Shown here one piece after another: positions 42,298-50,672 of a DNA stretch of 64,000 bases. Numbering within the stretch: the stretch's first letter is position 1; each line of letters begins with the position of its first letter. The translations under genes and the position numbers were made by a program. The notes under the pieces were generated by a model. The model was not told where the DNA came from. It searched no databases and saw nothing but the letters and a program-made list of their open reading frames with translations. The stretch comes from Hydrogenophaga sp. PBL-H3 (GTDB lineage Bacteria > Pseudomonadota > Gammaproteobacteria > Burkholderiales > Burkholderiaceae_C): the NCBI RefSeq assembly GCF_010104355.1, contig NZ_CP044972.1:1364001-1428000 (forward strand), given 5' to 3'.

Positions 42298-42331
42298 ACA
42301 CAGCCGGCGCAAGCCGGCTGTGTGCATTTGT
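42298..42331 (+). terminator. Hairpin terminator before the contractile injection system
   Basis: ACACAGCCGGC and GCCGGCTGTGT form a perfect 11-bp stem with a GCAA loop, followed by GCATTTGTAATT. It lies 22 bases after the binding-protein stop and separates that unit from the injection-system locus. Confidence 0.75.
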
Positions 42332-42547
42332 AATTCCGTCTGTTGAAACGTAGTTGTTCATGCCCCTTGAGCGAACAAGCGGTATAAAAACGTCAAATAA
42401 ATCACACCTTAGTTGTAGAAAAAATACATTTGTGTGATCTGAAAAGGTTCACGGCCATAACGGTTTGACGACTTCTGGGAGGGGGCGGCATGCATCGTTC
42501 ACGGGATTTCCTGCGCGCGTTCGTTCACGCGCCTCAAGGGTGAATCC
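42332..42547. promoter_or_regulatory. AT-rich leader upstream of the contractile injection locus
   Basis: Between the terminator and the first injection-system gene the sequence becomes clearly AT-rich (about 42380-42445), unlike any other part of the window. It contains TATAAA at 42383-42388 and the A-rich stretch around 42418. No consensus -35 lies at proper distance from the TATAAA. This is the probable promoter and regulatory region of the whole downstream cluster; low-GC islands of this kind are often silenced by H-NS/MvaT-type proteins. A GGGAGGGGG stretch lies at about 42477-42486. Confidence 0.5.
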
Positions 42548-43135
42548 ATGGCCAATGTGCTGGCGATTCATTCGGTCTGCAGCTCCATTGCGACCTTTCT
42601 GAACAACACCTATCCGGCGTCGACCAGCGGCACCACGATGCCGACCTGCGACTTCGAGGTGTTGTCGTCGCAGGAAATGGCGAGCGCGCCGGCCGAGGGC
42701 AACCGCATCAGCCTGTTTCTCTACCGCGCCACGGTGAACGAACACAGCCGGCAGCAACGTCCCTCGCGCGCGCCCAACGCGCTGCCGGCGCCCCTGCACC
42801 TCGATCTGCACATCCTGCTCTCCGCCTGGGGCGGCACCGCGCTGGACGAACACATCACCATGGCCTGGGCCATGCGGCAGTTGCACCTGCATCCGCTGCT
42901 CGATGCCTCGTCGCTGTCACCCGAACCGGGGTGGGACGCCGACGAGGTGATCCAGATCGTGCCGGCCGAGCTCTCCACCGAAGACATCATGCGCATCTGG
43001 GACGCGCTGGAGCCTTCCTACCGGCTCTCGGCGTCGTACATCGCGCGCACCGTGCGCCTGGACCCCGACGAGCTGCCCGAGGCCCGGGCGGTGGTGTCCA
43101 GCCGCACCAGTTACAGCGCGGGGCTGGCTTCATGA
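42548..43135 (+). CDS. DUF4255 (Pvc16-like) contractile injection protein
   Basis: The 195-residue protein matches the DUF4255/Pvc16 N-terminal family. It starts ANVLAIHSVCSSIATFLNNT and continues through ISLFLYRATVNEHSRQ and LHLDLHILLSAWGG, a pattern seen across extracellular injection loci. In Photorhabdus PVC and Serratia Afp the homologue is thought to form the sheath/tube terminator cap. It is the first gene of the cluster and overlaps the next one (ATGA at 43132). Role is by family; no structure-specific residues can be checked here. Confidence 0.82.
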   Translation: MANVLAIHSVCSSIATFLNNTYPASTSGTTMPTCDFEVLSSQEMASAPAEGNRISLFLYRATVNEHSRQQRPSRAPNALPAPLHLDLHILLSAWGGTALDEHITMAWAMRQLHLHPLLDASSLSPEPGWDADEVIQIVPAELSTEDIMRIWDALEPSYRLSASYIARTVRLDPDELPEARAVVSSRTSYSAGLAS

Positions 43136-43950
43136 CCCAGCTGCTCCATGCCCGTGAAGTCGAACGCGTGGAGCGCCGCGTGCTCGGTGCCCTGCGCTGC
43201 GTGGACGCCACCACCGGCGCACCGCTGGAGCAAAGCCTTCGCGTGGAAGCACCCGCTGGCGCACGCATCCAGCGCAACCGCAGCGGCCTGCTGGTGATCC
43301 ACGAGTGGCTGCCGCTGGCCCACCACGCGCGCGCGTTTGCCAGCCCGCCAGATGATGTGCCGGTAGGGTCTCTGGCGCTCATGCTCACCGTGTCCGACCC
43401 GCTGGGCCACTACCTGCCGCGGCTGGTGCGGGTGGACCTGCCGCGCGATGCCAACCCGGCCAACGCCGATCAACCCGGTTCGGTGTTTCGCCCGCTGAAC
43501 GTGCCCATGTATCCCTCGGCCACGGGCCGCGTCGGCGCCAACTGGGCATGCGTGAGCGTGAGCGTGTTCGAGCTCGGCAGCGGGGACGCGCTGGGCGGGG
43601 TGCTGTTGCGCGTGGTGGCCGCTGGCGCCGTGCGCGCGCTGGGCCTGTCGGACTGGCGCGGTGAGGCGCTGGTGCCGGTGGCCGGCATTCCCGTGACCAC
43701 CTGGTCCACCGAACCGGGCGACGTGGTCGTCACGCAGATCCAGGCCGAACTGCAGGCCGTGGTGGATCCGGCGAGCGTGGTGCGCACGCCGCAGGCCGTG
43801 CTCCAGCTGGGGCGTGCGCCCGCCGCCTTGCCGCTGGTGGACCCGGCGGCCATTGAAGCAGCGCGCGCGGGCCTTCCGCAGGCCAGCGTGCTTGTCAACC
43901 TGGCGGCCGGTCGACCGCTGCATGTTTCCCTCGGGGTGGATCTGCCTTGA
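43132..43950 (+). CDS. Uncharacterised injection-system protein
   Basis: The 272-residue protein shows no family signature I recognise. It lacks a signal peptide and membrane helices and is rich in short hydrophobic strands (LLVIHEWLPLAHHARAFA, SLALMLTVSDPLGHYLPR, GVLLRVVAAGAVRALGL). This suggests a beta-sandwich with an N-terminal domain of about 110 residues. It overlaps the DUF4255 gene start-to-stop and precedes the sheath gene by 45 bases, so it is co-expressed with structural parts. Possible roles are a cap accessory or a carboxypeptidase-regulatory-like domain; neither can be shown. Confidence 0.7.
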   Translation: MTQLLHAREVERVERRVLGALRCVDATTGAPLEQSLRVEAPAGARIQRNRSGLLVIHEWLPLAHHARAFASPPDDVPVGSLALMLTVSDPLGHYLPRLVRVDLPRDANPANADQPGSVFRPLNVPMYPSATGRVGANWACVSVSVFELGSGDALGGVLLRVVAAGAVRALGLSDWRGEALVPVAGIPVTTWSTEPGDVVVTQIQAELQAVVDPASVVRTPQAVLQLGRAPAALPLVDPAAIEAARAGLPQASVLVNLAAGRPLHVSLGVDLP

Positions 43951-43995
43951 GGACCAACGCGATGTTCCTACCCGCACTTCACAAGGAGAACCACC

Positions 43996-45759
43996 ATGCC
44001 TGAATACCTCGCGCCGGGCGTTTACGTCGAGGAAACCAGCTTCCGCGCCAAGAGCATCGAAGGGGTGGGCACCAGCACCACCGCGTTTGTCGGACCCACC
44101 CGCAAGGGGCCCTACCGCGTGGATGACGAAACGCCCGAGTCGCCCGAGCTGCTCACCAGCTATGGCGACTTCGAGCGCATCTACGGTGGCTTTGCCGATC
44201 TCTCCCTGGGCACCGGGGTGCCGGGCACCAACTACCTGGCGCACGCGGTGCGGGCGTTCTTCAACGAAGGGGGCTCGCGGCTTTACGTGTCGCGCGTGGT
44301 GGGGGCCAGCCCGGCTGCCGCGGCAGTGCAGGTGGTGGCCGGGACCGACGAGGGCGTGGGATTTGCCGCGCGCTTTCCCGGCGCGGCGGGCAATGGCCGG
44401 ATCGTGGTGCGCGAGGCGGCCACACCCGCGTCGGAGACCACGCTCAACAACGCGCCGCCCGGCAGCCTGGTGCGCGCCACGGTGGGCGGCAGCCCGGCTC
44501 TGCTGGTGCGTGTGGGCAACAGCTGGCGCCCGGCGGCCAACCTCGCGGGCGAGGCGGTCACGCAGGCCAACGTGCTGGCCGGCGCGCCGCGGCTGCTCAC
44601 CGTCTCGGTGCTCACCATCGATGGCGACGGCAACAGCCTGGGCTTTGAGGACATGGGCCTGTCCAACACCCACCCGCGCTGGATCGGCCACGTGATGTCG
44701 GCCACGCCCTCGCGGCGCAGCGATCACCTGCAAAACTTCTACGCCATCAGCGTGGGGGCGGGTGTCTCGCCGTCGGAGCTGCACGCAGGCCTGTTCAATG
44801 GTGCGGTCAACAACGCCGCCGGCCAGCCCGAGCGGGTCTGGAGCCTCGCCGGTGGCGCCGACGGCGGTGAACCCACCTCGACCGATTACGCGCTGGCCCT
44901 GTCCGAGATCGCCTCGCTCGAAGACGTGTCCATCGTCGCCGCGCCCGGCAGCTCGGCCTACGGTGTGGAGGACGAAGACAACCCGCAGGCCATCGCCAGT
45001 GCCCTCGTTGCGCACGCCGAAGGTCGCCGCGCCTACCGCATTGCGGTGCTCGACACGCCGCCCGAGCTGCTGCCCACCACCGCGCGCACCTACCGGGGTT
45101 TGTTCGATTCGAAGTACGCGGCCATGTACTTCCCGTGGGTGGTGGTGTCCAACCCGCTGGCCCGCCCGGGCCGCGAAGACATTGCCAAGGAGATCGCGCT
45201 GCCGCCATCGGGTTTTGTGAGCGGCATCTACTCGCGCAACGACGTGCAGCGCGGCGTGCACAAGGCGCCGGCCAACGAAGTGGTGCGCGGTGCGCTGCGC
45301 TTCGAGATCGACGTGAACTTCGCGCAGCAGGAACTGCTCAACCCGGCCGGCGTGAACTGCCTGCGCTTCTTCAGCGGGCGCGGCAACCGCGTGTGGGGAG
45401 CGCGGTTGACCTCCAGCGACCCGGAGTGGAAATACGTGAGCGACCGGCGCTACTTCAACTACCTTGAAGCCTCGATTGATCGCAGCACACAGTGGGCGGT
45501 GTTCGAGCCCAACGGCGAGCGCCTGTGGGCCAACATCCGCCAGACCGTGGCCGACTTTCTCTACAACGAGTGGCGCAGCGGCGCGCTGCTCGGCACCACG
45601 CCCGACGAGGCCTTTTTCGTGCGCTGCGACCGCAGCACCATGACGCAGAACGACCTGGACAACGGTCGCCTCATCTGCCTGATCGGCGTGGCCATCATCA
45701 AGCCCGCCGAGTTCGTGATCTTCCGCATCGGCCAGAAAACGGCCGGCGCCCGCGAGTGA
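43996..45759 (+). CDS. Contractile tail sheath protein 1
   Basis: The 587-residue protein is a phage-type sheath. Its N-terminus EYLAPGVYVEETSFRAKSIE and GVGTSTTAFVGPTRKGP are the sheath signatures. The C-terminal region has WGARLTSSDPEWKYVSDRRY and FNYLEASIDRSTQWAVFEPN, then VRCDRSTMTQNDLDNGRL (542-559). The last strands (LIGVAIIKPAEFVIF) form the arm that links neighbouring subunits in known sheaths. It polymerises around the inner tube and contracts to drive it into a target. AAGGAG lies eight bases before the ATG. It is the larger and probably main sheath. Confidence 0.95.
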   Translation: MPEYLAPGVYVEETSFRAKSIEGVGTSTTAFVGPTRKGPYRVDDETPESPELLTSYGDFERIYGGFADLSLGTGVPGTNYLAHAVRAFFNEGGSRLYVSRVVGASPAAAAVQVVAGTDEGVGFAARFPGAAGNGRIVVREAATPASETTLNNAPPGSLVRATVGGSPALLVRVGNSWRPAANLAGEAVTQANVLAGAPRLLTVSVLTIDGDGNSLGFEDMGLSNTHPRWIGHVMSATPSRRSDHLQNFYAISVGAGVSPSELHAGLFNGAVNNAAGQPERVWSLAGGADGGEPTSTDYALALSEIASLEDVSIVAAPGSSAYGVEDEDNPQAIASALVAHAEGRRAYRIAVLDTPPELLPTTARTYRGLFDSKYAAMYFPWVVVSNPLARPGREDIAKEIALPPSGFVSGIYSRNDVQRGVHKAPANEVVRGALRFEIDVNFAQQELLNPAGVNCLRFFSGRGNRVWGARLTSSDPEWKYVSDRRYFNYLEASIDRSTQWAVFEPNGERLWANIRQTVADFLYNEWRSGALLGTTPDEAFFVRCDRSTMTQNDLDNGRLICLIGVAIIKPAEFVIFRIGQKTAGARE

Positions 45760-45781
45760 CCCCCACATCAGGAGCTGAACC

Positions 45782-46225
45782 ATGGCCAACCGCACCACCC
45801 CTTACGGCGCATTCAACTACCTCGTCAACTTCGACGGCGGCGAGGTCTTCGGCGGCTTCTCCGATGTCAGCGGCATCGGCACCGAAGTCACCGTGGCCGA
45901 GTACCGCAACGGCAACGACCGCGAGAACCACGTGCGCAAGGTCGCCGGCATCCACAAGGTGTCCGACGTGACCCTCAAGCGTGGCATCCTCAACAGCAAG
46001 ACCCTGTTCGACTGGATCAGCCAGACCCGCACGCAGGGCCCAGCCGCGCAACGCAACGTGACCATCACCCTGCTCGATGAGGCGCACACGCCCGTGCAGA
46101 CCTGGGTGCTGCGCGGCGTGATCCCGATGAAATACACCGGACCCACGCTGGCGGGCAAGGGCGGGGGCGATGTGGCGATGGAAGAGATTGCGCTGTCGGC
46201 GGAGGCGATGGAAATCACGGTCTGA
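45782..46225 (+). CDS. Contractile tail tube protein 1
   Basis: The 147-residue protein belongs to the T4 gp19-like/Pvc1-type tube family. NYLVNFDGGEVFGGFSDVSG and KVSDVTLKRGILNSKTLFDW are typical, as is a C-terminal ending like EEIALSAEAMEIT. Such proteins stack as hexameric rings to form the rigid inner tube. It directly follows sheath 1 with CAGGAG upstream of the ATG. Length matches the family. Confidence 0.93.
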   Translation: MANRTTPYGAFNYLVNFDGGEVFGGFSDVSGIGTEVTVAEYRNGNDRENHVRKVAGIHKVSDVTLKRGILNSKTLFDWISQTRTQGPAAQRNVTITLLDEAHTPVQTWVLRGVIPMKYTGPTLAGKGGGDVAMEEIALSAEAMEITV

Positions 46226-46244
46226 CGCACCAGGAGCGATTCCC

Positions 46245-47870
46245 ATGAGCCTCGTTTTCGAAACCGCCGCACCCGCTCTGCGCACCGCGCCCGAGCGCGC
46301 CGACGTGGCGTGTTTCGTGGGCTTTGTGGCGCGCCGGCGCGAGCAGCCACTGCCCATGTCGGTGCGCCGCCAGCTGATCGACGCCGGGTGGGTGCACGGG
46401 CCTTGGCGCAAGGGGGCTGACGCACTGGAATCGCTGGACAACGTGCCGGTGGTGATCGACAACTGGGCGCTCTTTGACCGCCTCTTTGCCTGGGACGAAC
46501 GCCCGCTGGGCCGCGCGCCCGACGCGGTGAGCGGTGAGCCCTCGCTGTGCGCCACCTACCTCGGCGCGGCCGTGCGCAGCTTCTTCGCGCGCGGTGGCCA
46601 GCGCGCGGTGTTGGTGCGTGTGGGCGACCCCTGGGCGTTTCTGGAGTCGGCGTCCAACCGCGCGGCCAAGCGGCGCGCGCGCCTGAGCCGGCTCATTCCT
46701 GGCTTCAGCGACCGCGATCAGGTGGGCGAGGTGTTCGAGCCCATGGACCCGCGCACCTGGCGCGGCATCGGCCACGTGGCGGGGCTCACGGAAGCCAGCC
46801 TGCTGTGCTTGCCCGATCTGCCCGACGCCTGCTCCACCGAACCGCTGGCTCCGTCGGTGGCGGTGCCGCTGGTGTCGCCACCCGAAGGCTTCGTGGAGTG
46901 CAGCCCCGACGAGCCCCCGCTGCCCAAAGACGCTGGCCTGCGCGCCCTGCACGCGCCGCGCCTGGACGGTCCGGGCTACGGGCCGTGGCGCGTGGCCGTG
47001 GCCAGCGTGCGCGCTTTTCTGGCGCAGCACCAGCGTGAGATGCTGTTCGTCGGCGCGCTGCCCCTGCCGCGTGAAGACGCACGCCGGCCAGTGAGCGACG
47101 GCGGCGTGCACGCGCACAACGACATGCTGGCGTTTCTGCGCCGCAGCGGTGTGCTGGAGGCCGAAGGCAGCGTGGACGCGAGTGGGCTGTCGATCGCCAG
47201 CGCCTTCGTGCAACTGGGCTACCCCTGGCTGGCCACGCGCGCTGCACAAGACTTGCCCGAAGGCCTGGAGCCGCCCGACGGCGCGCTCGCCGGCCTGATC
47301 GCCCGCAGCGCGCTGGCGCGCGGCACCCACGCCAGCGTGGCCGGTGAGCACTCCATGCCGGCGCTGCGCGATCTGCAAAGTGCGCAGCCGCTGCCCGGCT
47401 GGGGCGCTGGCCCGCAGTCGCCCAGCGCGCGGCTGGCCGAGCGTGTGTGCCTGTTCACCCAGCAGGCCGGAGGCTGGGCGCTGCAGTCGGATGTGACCAC
47501 CACCGCCGATGCGGCCTGGCGCAGCGGCGGTGTGAGCCGACTCATGGCCACGCTGCTGCGCGCGGCGCGCCTGCGCGGGCAGAGCGTGCTGTTCGATGGC
47601 AACGGACCCGAGACCTGGGCGCGGCTGGAGCGCAGCTTTGAAGAGTTGCTCAAGGGCTTCTGGCGCGTGGGCGCACTCGCCGGCGCCACACCCCTTGAGG
47701 CGTTCAGCGTGCGCTGCGATCGCAGCACCATGACGCAGAACGATCTGGACAACGGGCGGCTCGTGACCGAGATCACCGTGCTGCCGGCGCACAGCATCGA
47801 GCGCATCACCGTGGTGCTGGCGCTGGCTGCTGCCGGCGTGGGCCAGGCCAGCGTGCGGGAGGCAGCGTGA
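46245..47870 (+). CDS. Divergent second sheath-like protein
   Basis: The 541-residue protein lacks the usual GVYV-E sheath start. It shares the C-terminal core motif VRCDRSTMTQNDLDNGRL (489-506) with sheath 1, followed by a strand pattern typical of sheaths (TEITVLPAHSIERITVVL). The middle is strongly diverged and carries a segment with Pro and acidic residues (about 200-240). In PVC/Afp systems two or three sheath paralogues exist, the shorter ones placed near the baseplate. That role is inferred here. The ATG at 46245 has CAGGAG upstream; the frame is open before it without family similarity. Confidence 0.85.
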   Translation: MSLVFETAAPALRTAPERADVACFVGFVARRREQPLPMSVRRQLIDAGWVHGPWRKGADALESLDNVPVVIDNWALFDRLFAWDERPLGRAPDAVSGEPSLCATYLGAAVRSFFARGGQRAVLVRVGDPWAFLESASNRAAKRRARLSRLIPGFSDRDQVGEVFEPMDPRTWRGIGHVAGLTEASLLCLPDLPDACSTEPLAPSVAVPLVSPPEGFVECSPDEPPLPKDAGLRALHAPRLDGPGYGPWRVAVASVRAFLAQHQREMLFVGALPLPREDARRPVSDGGVHAHNDMLAFLRRSGVLEAEGSVDASGLSIASAFVQLGYPWLATRAAQDLPEGLEPPDGALAGLIARSALARGTHASVAGEHSMPALRDLQSAQPLPGWGAGPQSPSARLAERVCLFTQQAGGWALQSDVTTTADAAWRSGGVSRLMATLLRAARLRGQSVLFDGNGPETWARLERSFEELLKGFWRVGALAGATPLEAFSVRCDRSTMTQNDLDNGRLVTEITVLPAHSIERITVVLALAAAGVGQASVREAA

Positions 47871-48415
47871 TGGCCATCGGTGCTGAATTTTCTGCCAGCG
47901 CCTCGGCCCAGGTGTCGGTCGGTCTGGGTGCGGGGGCCAGGCCGTCGTCATCCCCGCTCATTCCCTTCCGGTTCCAGGTGCGCTTTCGCCAGTCGGGCGC
48001 GGGCACCGGGCAAGGCAACGAGGTCGACATGTGCCAGGGCGCCTTTGCCGAATGCACTGGCCTGGAAGCCACCATGGAACCCAAGGTGATCCGCAGCGGT
48101 GGCGTGAATGCTGGCGCCTTCCAGCGCGCGGGCCCGGTGACCCACGCCACCGTGATCCTCAAGCGCGGCATGACCGACAACCGCCACCTCTGGAAGTGGT
48201 TCGCCATGGTTTCGGGCGGTGACTATGCCGCGCGCATGGACGTGGACATCGACATGCTCGATGGCGCGGGCAGCAAGGTCATGACCTGGTCGCTCGCTCG
48301 CTGCATGCCGGTGAAGTTCAAGGCCGCCGACCTCAATGCCCGCGCCACCGAGGTGGCGGTGGAAGAGCTGCACCTGGCCCACGAAGGGCTTTCCCTCGGT
48401 TTTCCCAAGGCCTGA
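47870..48415 (+). CDS. Second tail tube-like protein
   Basis: The 181-residue protein resembles a tube subunit of the Pvc5/gp19 type. The core FRFQVRFRQSGAG, FAECTGLEATMEPKVIRSGG, HATVILKRGMTDNRHLWKWF and the final MPVKFKAADLNARATEVAVE, with EELHLAHEGL, follow the family order. An N-terminal extension of about 30 Ser/Ala/Gly residues precedes the fold. It is likely the ring that joins tube and baseplate. The ATG at 47870 overlaps the sheath 2 stop (TGATG); a GTG just before is in frame. Confidence 0.87.
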   Translation: MAIGAEFSASASAQVSVGLGAGARPSSSPLIPFRFQVRFRQSGAGTGQGNEVDMCQGAFAECTGLEATMEPKVIRSGGVNAGAFQRAGPVTHATVILKRGMTDNRHLWKWFAMVSGGDYAARMDVDIDMLDGAGSKVMTWSLARCMPVKFKAADLNARATEVAVEELHLAHEGLSLGFPKA

Positions 48416-48417
48416 CC

Positions 48418-49371
48418 ATGACCGAGCGCACTATCGCCGTGGCAGAGTTCAAGACGCTGAGTCCAGCGCCCGAAACCGTGGTGAAGGTGCACTTCAACCC
48501 GGCCTCGCTGCAGTACACGGTGTCCAACACGCTGGGCCCCGCTGGACAGGGCGCGGGCAGCCGCCAATACGTGAGCGCCACCGTGGCCAAGCTCACCATG
48601 GACCTGGTGTTCGACACCACCGCGCAGAACCTCGGTGGCGAGGTTCAGGGCGGCGAAGACGTGCGCAGCACCACCGACAAGATGGCGCAGATGCTCAAGC
48701 CCTTCGGTGGCGAGAACGAGAAGACCCCGCCGCGCGTGGAGTTCAGCTGGGGTGCCTACCGCTTCGTGGGCACGGTGGAGCAATACAAGGAAACGCTGGA
48801 CCTGTTCTCGCACGACGGTGTGCCGCTGCGCGCCGGCGTCAACCTCACGCTTTCCAGCGACGCGCCCAATTTCGAAAGCGCCAGCGCGCCGGCCTCTTCG
48901 GCCGATCGTGCAGGCGCCTCCAGCATGGAGGTGCCTGGCGGGGCAGGGCCATCGGGGGTGGCCTCGGCCGGTGGCGATCCACGCGCGGCCCGCGCGGTGG
49001 CCAACGCCAACGCCTCGGCCAGCCTGCGCTTTGGCGGCAGTGCTTCTTTGCTGGTGGACGCCAGGGTGTCGCTGGGCGCGCCGGCCGCGTTTGCGTCGGG
49101 CTCGCTCTCGGTGGGGGCTGGCGCCGGGGTGGGTATCGGTGCTGGCATCGGCATCGGGGCGACCGCCGGCACGGCCTTTGCCGGCCTGCGCACCGGCGTC
49201 GGCGCCAGCGCATCGCTGCCCAACGCGCAGGCCCTGCTGCCCTCGGCGCATGCGCGCACCGGCGCCACCGGCTTTGCGCCCGGCGGCATGGCGCGCGGTT
49301 CGGGCGCCGGCAGCCTGGGCACCGACGTGGGCGCCGCCGCCGACCTCCAAGCCCGCATCGCCTTCGACTGA
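48418..49371 (+). CDS. CIS tube-adaptor protein (Pvc7-like N-domain) with low-complexity tail
   Basis: The 317-residue protein begins with a domain typical of injection-system tube/hub adaptors (EFKTLSPAPETVVKVHFNPA, SLQYTVSNTLGP, VEFSWGAYRFVGTVEQYKET with LDLFS next, and GVPLRAGVNLTLSS; residues about 8-145). Homologues such as Pvc7/Afp7 usually add a LysM domain. Here the second half (about 150-317) is Ala/Gly/Ser-rich and repetitive, with alternating VGIGAGIGIGATAG-like sequence, and no LysM is seen. It probably links tube and spike complex. It starts two bases after the previous stop. Confidence 0.82.
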   Translation: MTERTIAVAEFKTLSPAPETVVKVHFNPASLQYTVSNTLGPAGQGAGSRQYVSATVAKLTMDLVFDTTAQNLGGEVQGGEDVRSTTDKMAQMLKPFGGENEKTPPRVEFSWGAYRFVGTVEQYKETLDLFSHDGVPLRAGVNLTLSSDAPNFESASAPASSADRAGASSMEVPGGAGPSGVASAGGDPRAARAVANANASASLRFGGSASLLVDARVSLGAPAAFASGSLSVGAGAGVGIGAGIGIGATAGTAFAGLRTGVGASASLPNAQALLPSAHARTGATGFAPGGMARGSGAGSLGTDVGAAADLQARIAFD

Positions 49372-49388
49372 TCGACCCGGAGACACAC

Positions 49389-49559
49389 ATGCCCATCACC
49401 TTCGAAGAAGTCACCGCCGAGGTGCCGGCCGAGCGGCCCACCCCGCCCACGGCCCAGGCGAACGAAGCTCCATCGCCCGACGACCCGCGCGCGCTGGAAG
49501 CGCTGCAGCAAGCGCTGGACCTGCGCGCCGAGCGCGCTTGGCGACTGCGGACCGATTGA
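49389..49559 (+). CDS. 56-residue injection-system protein of unknown function
   Basis: A short acidic reading frame with a good Shine-Dalgarno (CCGGAG about six bases before the ATG) encodes MPITFEEVTAEVPAERPTPP, a disordered Pro/Ala/acidic middle, and a C-terminal helix (ALEALQQALDLRAERAWRLR). It sits 17 bases after the adaptor gene and 21 bases before the hub gene. Small proteins of about 55-60 residues starting MPI or MPV occur at a similar place in other extracellular systems (Afp6/Pvc6, DUF5908). Equivalence is an inference from size and place. Confidence 0.65.
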   Translation: MPITFEEVTAEVPAERPTPPTAQANEAPSPDDPRALEALQQALDLRAERAWRLRTD

Positions 49560-49580
49560 GCTCCCCTTGCGAACCTCGCC

Positions 49581-50672
49581 ATGACCGAAACCGCCCTCAG
49601 CCGACAAGCCCTCTACAGCGCGCGCCCCACGCTGCGGCTGGCCGGTCAGGCCGATGTGCGGCTGTCCAACCTGTTGATTGCCATGCGCATGGACGAGAGC
49701 GAAGGCGGCATGAGCCGCCTGGAACTGCGCCTCTCGAACTGGGTGGGCACCACGGCGGGCGGCACCGAGCAGGCCTTTGGCGCACAGTCCGATCTGAAAC
49801 TGGGCGCCGATCTGGCCGTGTATGCGGGCGACGTGCAGGCGCCGGTGGAGGTGTTTCGCGGCAAGGTCAGCGCCATCGAACTGGTGTTCAGCATGGGTGG
49901 TGCGCCCGAGATCACGGTGCTGGCCGAAGACGCGCTGCAGGCCGCACGCATGGCCCGGCGCAGCAAGACCTACACCGACATGGCCCCCGCCGACGTGGTG
50001 CGTGAAGTGGCTGGCGCGCTCAACCTGCGCCCCACCGTGACCGGCCTCACCAGCCCGGTGGACACCTGGGCGCAGATCAACGAGAGCGATCTCGCCTTCC
50101 TGCGCCGCCTGCTCGCGCGGTTTGATGCCGATCTGCAAATCGTGGGCGACGAGCTGCAGGTGGCACCGCGCGGCGACGTGGCGCGAGGCGAGGTGGAGCT
50201 CGCGCTCTTTGGCCAGCTCATGCGCGCCCGCGTGATCGCCGACCTGTCGCAACAGGTCACCGCCACCAGCGCGGCCGGCTGGAATCCGGTGGACGGCAGC
50301 GCGGTGAGCCATGAGGCCACGCAGATCACGCACAGTGGGCCGGGCAGCGGTCGCAGCGGGTTGTCGTGGCTCGATGAAGCCTTGGGTGCGCGCCATGAAC
50401 ACTTGGGCCATCTGGTGGTGAGCAGCGATGCACAGGCCCAGGCCGTGGCCACTGCGGCGCTGGACCAGCGCGCGCGTCGCTTTGTTCGCATCGAAGGCCT
50501 GAGCGAAGGCAACCCGGCCATCCGCGTGGGCACCACCGTGTCCGTCACCGGGCTCTCGCCCCAGTTCGACAACCGCTACTTCGTGTGTGCAGCTACACAC
50601 CTCTACGACCAGACGGCGGGCTACCGCACCGAGTTCAGCGGTGAGTGCGCCTTTCTCGGGGAGGGCGCATGA
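49581..50672 (+). CDS. Baseplate hub protein, phage late control D / gp27-like
   Basis: The 363-residue protein matches the phage late control D (GpD) and gp27/VgrG hub family: RPTLRLAGQADVRLSNLLIA, then VYAGDVQAPVEVFRGKVSAI and SDLAFLRRLLARFDADLQIV (about 175-195). Such hubs form a trimer that adapts the six-fold tube to the three-fold spike. In PVC/Afp and VgrG the hub and spike are one chain; here the spike is encoded by the next, overlapping gene (ATGA at 50669). The start follows a 21-base gap after the small protein gene, without a strong Shine-Dalgarno. Confidence 0.9.
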   Translation: MTETALSRQALYSARPTLRLAGQADVRLSNLLIAMRMDESEGGMSRLELRLSNWVGTTAGGTEQAFGAQSDLKLGADLAVYAGDVQAPVEVFRGKVSAIELVFSMGGAPEITVLAEDALQAARMARRSKTYTDMAPADVVREVAGALNLRPTVTGLTSPVDTWAQINESDLAFLRRLLARFDADLQIVGDELQVAPRGDVARGEVELALFGQLMRARVIADLSQQVTATSAAGWNPVDGSAVSHEATQITHSGPGSGRSGLSWLDEALGARHEHLGHLVVSSDAQAQAVATAALDQRARRFVRIEGLSEGNPAIRVGTTVSVTGLSPQFDNRYFVCAATHLYDQTAGYRTEFSGECAFLGEGA

